DNA from: Marinobacter szutsaonensis
GTDB taxonomy: Bacteria > Pseudomonadota > Gammaproteobacteria > Pseudomonadales > Oleiphilaceae
Direction: 5' to 3'
DNA length: 64,000 bases
Assembly: GCF_039523335.1 (NCBI RefSeq)
Contig: NZ_BAAAFC010000001.1
Span: 1,302,001 to 1,366,000, forward strand
The position numbers and the translations under genes were made by a program. Shown here piece after piece: positions 1 through 7,492 of this stretch. Below the pieces are notes generated by a model. It saw nothing but the letters and a program-made list of their open reading frames with translations, had not been told where the DNA came from and ran no database searches. Positions within the stretch are counted from its first letter, which is position 1; each line of letters begins with the position of its first letter.

Positions 1-124
1 TGGTCTTGCCCACGCCGTTGCGACCCATCACGCAGGTGCACTCGCCCTGGGGCACGTCCAGCTCCAGGTCCCAGAGGGTGTGGCTTTCGCCGTAGTAGTG
101 GTTGAGTTGGTTGATCTTGAGCAT
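1..124 (-). CDS. urtE: Urea ABC transporter ATP-binding subunit UrtE (N-terminal part only)
   Basis: Only the first 41 codons are in the window; the gene runs off the left edge. The translation begins MLKINQLNHYYGESHTLWDL and reaches the Walker A motif GRNGVGKT, as expected for the second ATPase of a branched-chain-amino-acid-type importer. Its ATG overlaps the stop of urtD in an ATGA, so the two are translationally coupled. UrtE and UrtD together power the UrtBC urea channel. The identification rests on position, last of urtABCDE, and on the Walker A context. Confidence 0.9.
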   Translation of the reverse strand, partial: MLKINQLNHYYGESHTLWDLELDVPQGECTCVMGRNGVGKT

Positions 125-948
125 CAGGCGTCTTCCCCGAGGTAAACCTTGATCACTTCCGGGTCGTTGGAGACCTGGTCCATGGTGCCTTCGGCCAGCA
201 CGCTGCCCTGGTGCAGCACGGTAACCTGGCGAGCGATGGAGCGCACGAAGCCCATGTCGTGTTCCACCACCACAACGGACTGCTTGCCCGCGAGGCTGGT
301 GAGCAGTTCGGCGGTGCGCTCCATTTCCTGTTCGGTCATGCCGGCCACGGGTTCGTCCACCAGCAGCAGGCGGGGCTTCTGCATCAGCAGCATGCCGATC
401 TCCAGCCACTGTTTCTGGCCGTGGGAGAGGATGCCGGCGGGGCGGTCGCGCAGGTCCCTGAGGCCGATGAGTTCGAGCACTTCGTCGATGCGGTCCCGGT
501 ACTCGGCTTTCATGATGGCGGTGAGCGTCGGGAAGATGCGCTTGTCCGCCGCCATGGCCAGTTCCAGGTTCTCGAACACGGTGAGCGCTTCGAACACGGT
601 GGGTTTCTGGAACTTGCGGCCGATGCCGAGGGTGGCGATGTCCGGCTCGTTCATGGTGAGCAGGTTGTGGCGGCTGCCGAACCACACCGAGCCGGTGTCC
701 GGGCGGGTCTTGCCGGTGATGATGTCCATCATGGTGGTCTTGCCCGCGCCGTTGGGGCCGATGATGCAGCGCAGCTCGCCGTCGTCGATGGTGAGGTTGA
801 GGTTGTTGATGGCCCTGAAGCCGTCAAAGCTCACGCTCACGTCTTCCAGGTACAGGATCGGGCCGTGGCGCACGTCCACCGGGGACTGCACCGGCGCCAG
901 GAATTCGAACACGTGCTCGCGGTCGGTCAGTTGCTCGAAGATGCTCAT
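124..948 (-). CDS. urtD: Urea ABC transporter ATP-binding subunit UrtD
   Basis: This 274-residue cytoplasmic ATPase belongs to the LivG-like class. Walker A (GPNGAGKT) lies at about residues 64-71, the ABC signature LSHGQ at 174-178 and Walker B LLLVDEP at 194-200. The 35 residues before the first beta strand form an N-terminal extension usual for UrtD. It overlaps urtC by 4 bp upstream and urtE downstream by ATGA, so it sits in one operon with them. It hydrolyses ATP to drive urea import at low external concentration. The urtABCDE order separates it from amino-acid LivG. Confidence 0.95.
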   Translation of the reverse strand: MSIFEQLTDREHVFEFLAPVQSPVDVRHGPILYLEDVSVSFDGFRAINNLNLTIDDGELRCIIGPNGAGKTTMMDIITGKTRPDTGSVWFGSRHNLLTMNEPDIATLGIGRKFQKPTVFEALTVFENLELAMAADKRIFPTLTAIMKAEYRDRIDEVLELIGLRDLRDRPAGILSHGQKQWLEIGMLLMQKPRLLLVDEPVAGMTEQEMERTAELLTSLAGKQSVVVVEHDMGFVRSIARQVTVLHQGSVLAEGTMDQVSNDPEVIKVYLGEDA

Positions 949-2066
949 GCCGTGGCCTCCTGTGCGTTGGTGGGTTCAGCGGTTTCCGCTTTCCGGCGTT
1001 TCTGCAGCAGGCCGGCGATGCCCTTGGGCAGGAACACGGTCACCAGTACGAACAGGCCGCCGAGGGCGAACAGCCAGGCGTCCGGCATGATGCCGGTGAA
1101 CACGGTCTTGGCGTAGTTCACCAGGATGGCACCGATCACCGCGCCATACAGGGTCGCGCGGCCACCGAGGGCCACCCACACCACGATTTCGATAGAGAAC
1201 AGTGGCGAGAATTCGCTCGGGTTGATGATGCCCACCTGGGGCACGTAGAGCGCGCCGGCCACGCCCGCCAGCATGGCGGAGACCACGAACACGAACAGCT
1301 GCACCCGTTCCACCCGATAGCCCAGGAAGCGGGTACGGGCCTCGGCGTCCCGGCAGGCCACGCTCACGCGGCCGAGCTTGCTGGTGACGATGCCGCGGCA
1401 GATCACGTAGCCGATGGCCAGGGCGATGCCGGTGGCGATGAACAGCCCGAGGCGGGTGGCGTCGGTGCGCAAGTCAAAGCCGAGAATGTCCTTGAAGTCG
1501 GTCAGGCCGTTGTTGCCGCCAAAGCCCATCTCGTTGCGGAAGAAGGCCAGCATCAGGGCGAAGGTGAGCGCCTGGGTGATGATGGAGAGGTACACCCCGG
1601 TCACCCGGGAGCGGAAGGCCAGGAAGCCGAATACCAGCGCCAGCAGGCCCGGGGCCAGCAGTACCATGATGAACGCGAACCAGGCCATGTCGAAGCCGTG
1701 CCAGTACCAGGGCAGCTCCTGCCAGTTCAGGAACACCATGAAGTCCGGCAGGATCGGGTCGCCGTAGGTGCCGCGATCGCCGATCTGGCGCATCAGGTAC
1801 ATGCCCATGGCGTAGCCGCCGAGGGCGAAGAAGGCGCCGTGGCCGAGGCTGAGGATGCCGAGGTAGCCCCACACCAGGTCCACCGCCACTGCCAGCAGCG
1901 CGTAGCACAGGTACTTACCCAGCAGGGTGACGGTGTAGGAGCTGACGTACAGGGCGCTGTCCTGCGGCATGAACAGGTGCAGCGCGCTGACCACAACCAG
2001 GGCGGCGAAGAGCACGCCCAGAAAAACTTGAGTGGATCGTTCCTGCAAGGGTCTTGTGAACCACAT
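945..2066 (-). CDS. urtC: Urea ABC transporter permease UrtC
   Basis: This 373-residue inner-membrane protein of the LivM-type permease family is hydrophobic through most of its length, with about ten predicted membrane segments starting near residue 15 and a short charged tail. It forms the channel with UrtB. The start lies only 3 bp after the urtB stop on the same strand, and the end overlaps urtD by 4 bp, so it is in the middle of a tightly packed operon. The Shine-Dalgarno sequence is weak (AAGG directly before the ATG), consistent with coupling to urtB. Confidence 0.94.
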   Translation of the reverse strand: MWFTRPLQERSTQVFLGVLFAALVVVSALHLFMPQDSALYVSSYTVTLLGKYLCYALLAVAVDLVWGYLGILSLGHGAFFALGGYAMGMYLMRQIGDRGTYGDPILPDFMVFLNWQELPWYWHGFDMAWFAFIMVLLAPGLLALVFGFLAFRSRVTGVYLSIITQALTFALMLAFFRNEMGFGGNNGLTDFKDILGFDLRTDATRLGLFIATGIALAIGYVICRGIVTSKLGRVSVACRDAEARTRFLGYRVERVQLFVFVVSAMLAGVAGALYVPQVGIINPSEFSPLFSIEIVVWVALGGRATLYGAVIGAILVNYAKTVFTGIMPDAWLFALGGLFVLVTVFLPKGIAGLLQKRRKAETAEPTNAQEATA

Positions 2067-2069
2067 ACC

Positions 2070-3674
2070 TTAACCCTCCGCCGCGCGGCCTTTCTGGGGA
2101 AAGAGTCCCCGGGGCCGTTTCTGGATGAACAGGATGATGAAGACCAGCACCAGGATCTTGGCCAGCACAGCGCCCGCCCAGGGTTCCAGCAGCTGGTTGA
2201 TGGTGCCGAGGGACAGGCCCGCCAGCAGGGTGCCCCAGAGGTTACCCACGCCGCCGAACACCACCACCATGAACGAGTCGATGATGTAGTTCTGGCCCAG
2301 GTTCGGGCCCACGTTGGTGATCTGGGAGAGCGCGACACCGGCCAGCCCAGCCACGCCGGAGCCGAGGCCGAAGGTGAGGATGTCCACCTTGGTGGCCTTG
2401 ATGCCCATGGAGCGGGCCATGGCGCGGTTCTGGGTGACGGCACGCACTTCCAGCCCCAGGCGGGTCTTGCGCATGATCAGCATCAGTCCGGCGAACACCA
2501 CCAGGGCGAAGCCGATCACGTACATGCGGTTGAGCGTGAGGGACAGCGCCTCGTTGATCATCACCGAACCGCTCATCCAGTCCGGGGTGATCACGGTGCG
2601 GTTCAGGGGCGAGATCACCGTACGCACCAGCTGCTGCAGGATCAGACTCACGCCGAAAGTGGCCAGCAGGGTTTCCAGCGGGCGGCCCTTGAGGTGCTGG
2701 ATCACGGTGCGCTCGATGGCGATGCCCGCCAGCGCCGCCACCAGGAAACCGGCGGGGATGGACAGGATCAGCGCCAGGCCCGGCTGGCCCGGCAGCAGCT
2801 GCTGCATGCCCCAGGTGGTGTAGGCGCCGAGCATGATCAGCTCACCATGGGCCATGTTGATCACGCCCATCACGCCGAAGGTGATGGCCAGGCCGATGGC
2901 CGCCAGCACCAGTACCGAGCCCAGCGAGAGCCCGAAGTAGAGGGTCTCGGCGGCACGGTTGAATTTGAGTTTCTGTTCGATGCTTTCCAGGGCCTTGTTG
3001 GCGGCGGCCGCCAGGGCCGGGTCGTCGCTGCGGGCGGCGTTCTGCAGGGCCGCGCGGGCTTCGGAATTGAGGCTGCCGGAGAGCACAGCCACGGCGCTCT
3101 TGTCGCCCTGCTCTTCCACCTGGTAGATGGCCAGCGCTTCGGTGAGCGCCAGCTGGACGTCGGAGGCGGTTTCTGCCTCGATCAGGTCCGGTAACTGTTG
3201 GGCCAGGCCGTCGTCCACGCTGCCCCTCAGGGCACGGGCCGCGGTCAGGCGGCTGTTCTCGTCGGGGCTTTTCAGGTCAATGACGGAAAGGATGCTTTCC
3301 AGCTCGTTGCGCAGGCTGTTGTTCACGCGGATGGTGTCGATGTCCCGCCGGGAGACTTCGCCCAGGCTCTCGCCGGTGGTGGCGCTTTCCACGTCCCAGT
3401 CGCGGCCCCGGTTGGAGAGCACAATCACGAACTGGCCGGTGGATTCGATACGGGCGAGCTTGTTGGCGGCGAAGGCTTCCAGCCAGGTGCGGGCCCGTTC
3501 GTCGCCGGAGCCGGCGATGCGGTTGACCACGGCTTTCTTTTCCGCGAAGGAGGATTCCGCCAGGGCGGTGAGCAGTTGTTGCGCTTCCGGGTCGTCAACC
3601 TGGGCGGTGGCCATGGCGGGCCAGAGCAGCAGGCCGACAAGCAGAAGGCGGCTGAGCGATCCGGTGATGCCCAT
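2070..3674 (-). CDS. urtB: Urea ABC transporter permease UrtB
   Basis: The protein has 534 residues. A signal-like N-terminus (LLLVGLLLWPAMATAQ) leads into about 210 mostly helical, soluble residues. The LivH-type permease domain then starts near residue 245 (LYFGLSLGSVLVLAAIGLAI). This long periplasmic N-terminal region is characteristic of UrtB and distinguishes it from LivH, which is about 300 residues. It pairs with UrtC to form the urea-conducting pore. An AGGA Shine-Dalgarno precedes the ATG. The gap of 84 bp to urtA is the largest in the operon and could allow processing or attenuation between the abundant binding protein and the permeases. Confidence 0.94.
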   Translation of the reverse strand: MGITGSLSRLLLVGLLLWPAMATAQVDDPEAQQLLTALAESSFAEKKAVVNRIAGSGDERARTWLEAFAANKLARIESTGQFVIVLSNRGRDWDVESATTGESLGEVSRRDIDTIRVNNSLRNELESILSVIDLKSPDENSRLTAARALRGSVDDGLAQQLPDLIEAETASDVQLALTEALAIYQVEEQGDKSAVAVLSGSLNSEARAALQNAARSDDPALAAAANKALESIEQKLKFNRAAETLYFGLSLGSVLVLAAIGLAITFGVMGVINMAHGELIMLGAYTTWGMQQLLPGQPGLALILSIPAGFLVAALAGIAIERTVIQHLKGRPLETLLATFGVSLILQQLVRTVISPLNRTVITPDWMSGSVMINEALSLTLNRMYVIGFALVVFAGLMLIMRKTRLGLEVRAVTQNRAMARSMGIKATKVDILTFGLGSGVAGLAGVALSQITNVGPNLGQNYIIDSFMVVVFGGVGNLWGTLLAGLSLGTINQLLEPWAGAVLAKILVLVFIILFIQKRPRGLFPQKGRAAEG

Positions 3675-3758
3675 GTTTGCATCCTGTCCTGTTGTTGGGG
3701 TTGAAGCTGGGATGGGCGGGGGTCGGCCCCCGCCCTGGGCAGTGTTTACCCGGTTGGC

Positions 3759-5057
3759 TTAGTTGGAGGCAACTTCGGCTTTGCCACCGCAGCTGCCGGT
3801 GACCACGTTGAAGTTGCCGCACTTCATGGGCTTGCGCCAGTCACTGATCAGGTCCTTGGAACCCGGCAGGAAGTCAGACCAGGCATCGCCGGCCACGGTG
3901 GACGGGGTCTCCCAGACCACGGAGAACTGGCCGTTGTCCTGGATCTCGCCGATCAGCACCGGCTTGGTGATGTGGTGGTTCGGCATCATGGTGGCGTAGC
4001 CGCCGGTCAGGTTCGGTACGGCCACACCGATGATGGCGTCCTTCACCGCTTCCACGTCGGTGGTGCCGGCTTTCTTGACCGCTTCCACGTACATGTTGAA
4101 GCCGATGTAGTGGGCTTCCATCGGGTCGTTGGTGACGGCGTCTTCCTTGCCGGTGTGCTCAACCCAGGCGTCGATGAAGTCGTAGTTGGCGTCGCTGTCC
4201 ACGCTCATGAAGTAGTTCCAGGCGGCCAGGTGGCCGACCAGCGGGCCGGTGTCGATGCCGGAGAGTTCCTGCTCACCCACGGAGAAGGCCACGACCGGGA
4301 TGTCGGCGGCGTCGATGCCCTGGTTGGCCAGCTCGCGGTAGAACGGCACGTTGGCGTCACCGTTGATGGTGGAGACCACGGCGGTCTTCTTGCCGGCGCT
4401 GCCGAACTTCTTGATGTCGGAGACGATGGACTGCCAGTTGGAGTGCCCGAACGGGGTGTAGTTGATCATGATGTCATCGGCGGAGACACCGGCATCCTTG
4501 AGGTAGGTCTCGAGGATCTTGTTGGTGGTGCGCGGGTAGACGTAGTCAGTGCCCGCCAGCACCCAGCGCTCAACGCCGATCTCGTTCATCAGGTAATCCA
4601 CCGCCGGGATCGCCTGCTGGTTGGGCGCGGCGCCGGTGTAGAAGACGTTCTCGGAGGATTCCTCACCCTCGTACTGCACCGGGTAGAACAGCAGGCCGTT
4701 CAGTTCTTCCACCACCGGCAGTACGGACTTGCGGGACACCGACGTCCAGTTGCCGAAGATCACGTCGACCTTTTCCTTGGCCAGCAGCTCGCGGGCCTTC
4801 TCGGCAAACAGCGGCCAGTTGGAGGCGGGGTCCACCACCACCGGCTCGAGCTGGCGACCCAGGATGCCACCTTCGGCGTTCTGCTTTTCGATCAGCATCA
4901 GCATGGTGTCCTTGAGGGTCGACTCACTGATGGCCATGGTGCCGGAGAGGGAGTGCAGGATACCGACCTTGATCGGGTCCTCGGCGGCTACCGAATTGAG
5001 GGAGACAGAAAGGGCCAATGCGGAGAGACCCAGCTTCACGTGTTTTTTGATGCTCAT
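3759..5057 (-). CDS. urtA: Urea ABC transporter periplasmic binding protein UrtA
   Basis: This 432-residue periplasmic receptor has a signal peptide (MSIKKHVKLG then a hydrophobic stretch, cleavage after VAA near residue 25). The mature start EDPIKVGILHSLSGTMAISE is the family hallmark. The start at 5057 is chosen because AAAGGAC lies 7-8 bp upstream; in-frame starts further upstream would place the Shine-Dalgarno inside the gene and bury the signal peptide. It is the first gene of urtABCDE and is transcribed from the divergent control region shared with atzF. It captures urea for UrtBC. Amide or short-chain diamide ligands remain possible, but the catabolic neighbours argue for urea. Confidence 0.95.
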   Translation of the reverse strand: MSIKKHVKLGLSALALSVSLNSVAAEDPIKVGILHSLSGTMAISESTLKDTMLMLIEKQNAEGGILGRQLEPVVVDPASNWPLFAEKARELLAKEKVDVIFGNWTSVSRKSVLPVVEELNGLLFYPVQYEGEESSENVFYTGAAPNQQAIPAVDYLMNEIGVERWVLAGTDYVYPRTTNKILETYLKDAGVSADDIMINYTPFGHSNWQSIVSDIKKFGSAGKKTAVVSTINGDANVPFYRELANQGIDAADIPVVAFSVGEQELSGIDTGPLVGHLAAWNYFMSVDSDANYDFIDAWVEHTGKEDAVTNDPMEAHYIGFNMYVEAVKKAGTTDVEAVKDAIIGVAVPNLTGGYATMMPNHHITKPVLIGEIQDNGQFSVVWETPSTVAGDAWSDFLPGSKDLISDWRKPMKCGNFNVVTGSCGGKAEVASN

Positions 5058-5169
5058 GTCGTGCGTCCTTTTCATAGTCGGGTTGTGTGCAGTTCGTCGT
5101 AAAACGCACGGGAGCCTGTGCATCTGCTGTTCCAGATCCCACCAATCATCAAACAAAACAATCACTTAA

Positions 5170-5181
5170 CTAGTATACAAG
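5170..5181. promoter_or_regulatory. Candidate GntR/FCD operator at the urtA start site
   Basis: CTAGTATACAAG matches the 12-bp palindrome CTTGTATACAAG at 11 positions. It would overlap the predicted urtA transcription start. The same motif recurs at 5369-5380 in the equivalent position of the opposite promoter. The natural candidate to bind both is the GntR-family protein encoded at 11125-11916, at the end of the facing operon. The assignment is inferred from motif shape and placement. Confidence 0.5.
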
Positions 5182-5192
5182 CAGCGCCGCCC

Positions 5193-5208
5193 TGCCTTGC
5201 CCCTGCCA
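5193..5208 (-). promoter_or_regulatory. Candidate sigma-54 promoter for urtABCDE
   Basis: On the minus strand the sequence TGGCAGGGGCAAGGCA has the invariant GG at -24 and GC at -12 separated by exactly 10 bp. The -24 half is near consensus and the -12 half (AGGCA instead of TTGCA) is weaker. It resembles the atzF promoter base for base over TGGCA and the GGGCA spacer. A start site near 5182 would lie about 125 bp upstream of urtA. Confidence 0.5.
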
Positions 5209-5233
5209 GAACCCCGCCAAATGCCCGGTTTTC

Positions 5234-5270
5234 TGCGCCAGATTTGGTGCGTTCGCACCGCCCTGGAGCA
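5234..5270. promoter_or_regulatory. Candidate NtrC enhancer sites between the divergent promoters
   Basis: Two matches to the NtrC half-site pattern GCACC...GGTGC lie here. Positions 5254-5270 (CGCACC, 5 nt, GGAGCA) have the correct 5-bp spacing and match 10 of 12 consensus bases. Positions 5234-5251 (TGCGCC, 6 nt, GGTGCG) are one base too long. They lie about 100-130 bp upstream of the predicted atzF start and 60-80 bp from the urtA start, a usual enhancer distance for sigma-54 promoters. Confidence 0.45.
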
Positions 5271-5346
5271 GACCGGAAAATCACGCCATTCCGCACAAAA
5301 ACATCAATCCATTGATTTTTAAGCAATTTACGAAAAATTCCTCAGA

Positions 5347-5361
5347 TGGCACGGGCATTGC
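5347..5361 (+). promoter_or_regulatory. Sigma-54 promoter for atzF-uca-gntR
   Basis: TGGCACGGGCATTGC matches the -24/-12 consensus TGGCAC-N5-TTGC completely, with the required 10 bp between GG and GC. A start near 5373 leaves a leader of about 33 nt before atzF. Sigma-54 control of urea catabolic genes is expected under nitrogen limitation. Confidence 0.85.
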
Positions 5362-5368
5362 CATTGCT

Positions 5369-5380
5369 CATGTATACAAG
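5369..5380. promoter_or_regulatory. Candidate GntR/FCD operator at the atzF start site
   Basis: CATGTATACAAG matches the palindrome CTTGTATACAAG at 11 of 12 positions and overlaps the predicted transcription start of the sigma-54 promoter. With the copy at 5170-5181 it makes a pair placed 8-13 bp downstream of each -12 element, a position suited to repression of both directions. Confidence 0.5.
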
Positions 5381-5405
5381 TTGGCAACGCACATGAGGAT
5401 GACCC

Positions 5406-7235
5406 ATGCCTGCAACCCGTGGATGGACAATCAAAGACTGGCAGAACGCCTATAAAGAGGGGGACGAACCGGAAGCGCTGATCGGCTCGCTCCTGGACCG
5501 ACTGGATAGCAAGGACACCGCCTGGATTTCCCGGCTGGATGATGACGGCTTTGCGCAGGCCATGGCCGAACTGGCTGACCGGCTGGAAATGGTCGACGGC
5601 GATCTCAGCCAGTTACCGTTTTACGGCATTCCCTTCGCGGTGAAGGACAACATCGATGCGGTCGGCTTTGAAACCACTGCCGCCTGCCCGGCTTTCGCCT
5701 ATACCCCGGATGAAGACGCGGTCGTTGTCGCCAGACTAAAAGCCGCCGGCGCGGTGCTGATCGGCAAGACCAATCTGGACCAGTTCGCCACTGGCCTGGT
5801 GGGCACCCGTTCACCGTATGGTGCGGTGCCCAATGCCTTTAACCGGGAAGTGGTGAGCGGGGGGTCCAGCTCCGGCTCGGCCTCTGTGGTGGCCCGGGGC
5901 CTGGTGCCGTTTGCCCTGGGCACGGATACCGCCGGCTCCGGTCGCGTGCCCGCCGGCCTCAACAATCTGGTGGGCCTGAAACCCACCAAGGGGATGTTCA
6001 GCATCAAGGGCGTGGTGCCCGCGTGCCGCTCCATCGATTGCGTTTCCATTTTTGCGCTGACGGTGAACGATGCCTCGGTGGTGTCCGGGGCCATGGCCGG
6101 CTTCGAGCCCACCGACGCGTTCTCCCGCAGCGCACCTGCCGCGTTGCCAATGGAGGCCGCCGCGATCCGGCGCCCGGGACCCATTCACCGCATCGCCATT
6201 CCCGCGCACCCGCAGTTCTTCGGGGACCAGCAGGCCGAGGCCGCCTGGAATACCGCCATCAGCCAGTGGCGGCAGCAGGATGTGGAGATCGTGGCCCGGG
6301 ATTTCGGGCCCATGATGGAACTGGCTGCCCTGCTCTATGAAGGCCCCTGGGTGGCCGAGCGCCATGCCGCGGTGGAGTCGTTCATGGCGGAGCACGAGGC
6401 CGAGATGAACGAGGTGGTCGCGGGCATTATCCGGAACGCCGACAAGTTCAGCGCCACCGACACCTTCAACGCCATCTACCGCAAGGAAGAGCTGATCCGG
6501 GAAATCGACGGACTGCTCTGGAACATCGATGCCCTGCTGGTACCCACGGCCCCGACCGCCCCGACCATCGAGGCCGTGAACTCCGACCCGGTGACCCTGA
6601 ACAGCCAGCTGGGCACCTACACCAACTTCGTCAACTTCGCCGATTTCAGCGCCCTGGCCGTGCCGGCCGGGTTCCGGGATGACGGCGTGCCTTTCGGCGT
6701 CACCCTCATCAGCGGTGCCTGGAAGGACAAGGAACTGCAGACCCTGGCCAGCCAGTGGCTCAATGCCCATCCCACCGCGCTGGGTGCAGTAGATAAGCCA
6801 CGCCCCAGGGAAGTGGTTACTCACCAACAAGCCGTGCCGACGATCCAGGTAGCCGTGGTAGGTGCCCACCTCTCCGGCATGCCCCTGAACACCCAACTGG
6901 CGGAAAGACACGCCACCCTCCTGGAGCAGACCACTACCTCGGCCAACTACCGCCTCTATGCCCTGCCCAACACCACACCACCCAAGCCCGGCCTGAAGCG
7001 GGTGGCGGCCGACGGGGCCGAGATCATTGTGGAGGTTTGGGAAATGGCGGCTTCCGAGTTTGGTTCCTTTGTGGACCTGATTCCGGCGCCGCTGGGCATC
7101 GGCAACGTCGAGCTGGCCGACGGGCGCTGGGTGAACGGGTTTGTTTGTGAGGGGTATGGGTTTGAGGGGGCCCGCGACGTCACCGAATTTGGAGGGTGGC
7201 GGGCGTTTGTGGCCGGTAAAGATGGGGTCAGATGA
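5406..7235 (+). CDS. atzF: Allophanate hydrolase AtzF
   Basis: This 609-residue amidase-signature enzyme hydrolyses allophanate to ammonia and CO2, the second step of ATP-dependent urea breakdown. The Ser-cisSer-Lys triad is visible as Lys80 (FAVKDN), Ser154 (GGSSSGSA) and Ser178 (DTAGSG), with the same 74- and 24-residue spacing as characterised AtzF. The C-terminal allophanate hydrolase domain follows from about residue 470. GAGGA precedes the ATG. The last codons and stop (GKDGVR then TGA) lie inside a 30-bp palindromic repeat, so the native C-terminus has probably been replaced. The gene heads an operon with urea carboxylase and gntR. Confidence 0.95.
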   Translation: MPATRGWTIKDWQNAYKEGDEPEALIGSLLDRLDSKDTAWISRLDDDGFAQAMAELADRLEMVDGDLSQLPFYGIPFAVKDNIDAVGFETTAACPAFAYTPDEDAVVVARLKAAGAVLIGKTNLDQFATGLVGTRSPYGAVPNAFNREVVSGGSSSGSASVVARGLVPFALGTDTAGSGRVPAGLNNLVGLKPTKGMFSIKGVVPACRSIDCVSIFALTVNDASVVSGAMAGFEPTDAFSRSAPAALPMEAAAIRRPGPIHRIAIPAHPQFFGDQQAEAAWNTAISQWRQQDVEIVARDFGPMMELAALLYEGPWVAERHAAVESFMAEHEAEMNEVVAGIIRNADKFSATDTFNAIYRKEELIREIDGLLWNIDALLVPTAPTAPTIEAVNSDPVTLNSQLGTYTNFVNFADFSALAVPAGFRDDGVPFGVTLISGAWKDKELQTLASQWLNAHPTALGAVDKPRPREVVTHQQAVPTIQVAVVGAHLSGMPLNTQLAERHATLLEQTTTSANYRLYALPNTTPPKPGLKRVAADGAEIIVEVWEMAASEFGSFVDLIPAPLGIGNVELADGRWVNGFVCEGYGFEGARDVTEFGGWRAFVAGKDGVR

Positions 7236-7468
7236 AGGCTTTCATCAGACCCCGGAGTTTGACGGGAAGTTTGGGGGGTGGAGTGAAGGTGAAGTTGGGG
7301 TCAGAAGAAAGCGTTCTTCTGACCCCGGGGGGAGAGGCGGACGCCTGAGTTCGGACCAGCCCCAGGGGTCTGATGAACTTGTTCATCTGACCCCATGTTC
7401 AGGCCCCACTCCAGCCACCGGTTTCGAAAGATAAAAAAGGGGTCTGATGAACTCGTTCATCTGACCCC
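7224..7468. repeat. 30-bp palindromic repeat cluster A (4 copies)
   Basis: Copies lie at 7224-7253, 7297-7326, 7365-7394 and 7439-7468. Each is GGGGTCWGAWGAA, four variable bases and the complement. Subtypes in order are ATGA, AAGA, ATGA, ATGA. Polarity, scored by which end reads TCTGA rather than TCAGA, is reverse, symmetric, forward, forward. The first copy supplies the atzF stop codon and the last ends 24 bp before the urea carboxylase ATG. The cluster fills the whole 257-bp gap inside the operon. It resembles REP/REPIN sequences mobilised by RAYT transposases; no RAYT gene is in the window. Confidence 0.9.
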
Positions 7469-7492
7469 GGGTTCACAAGGAGATTCCACAAA

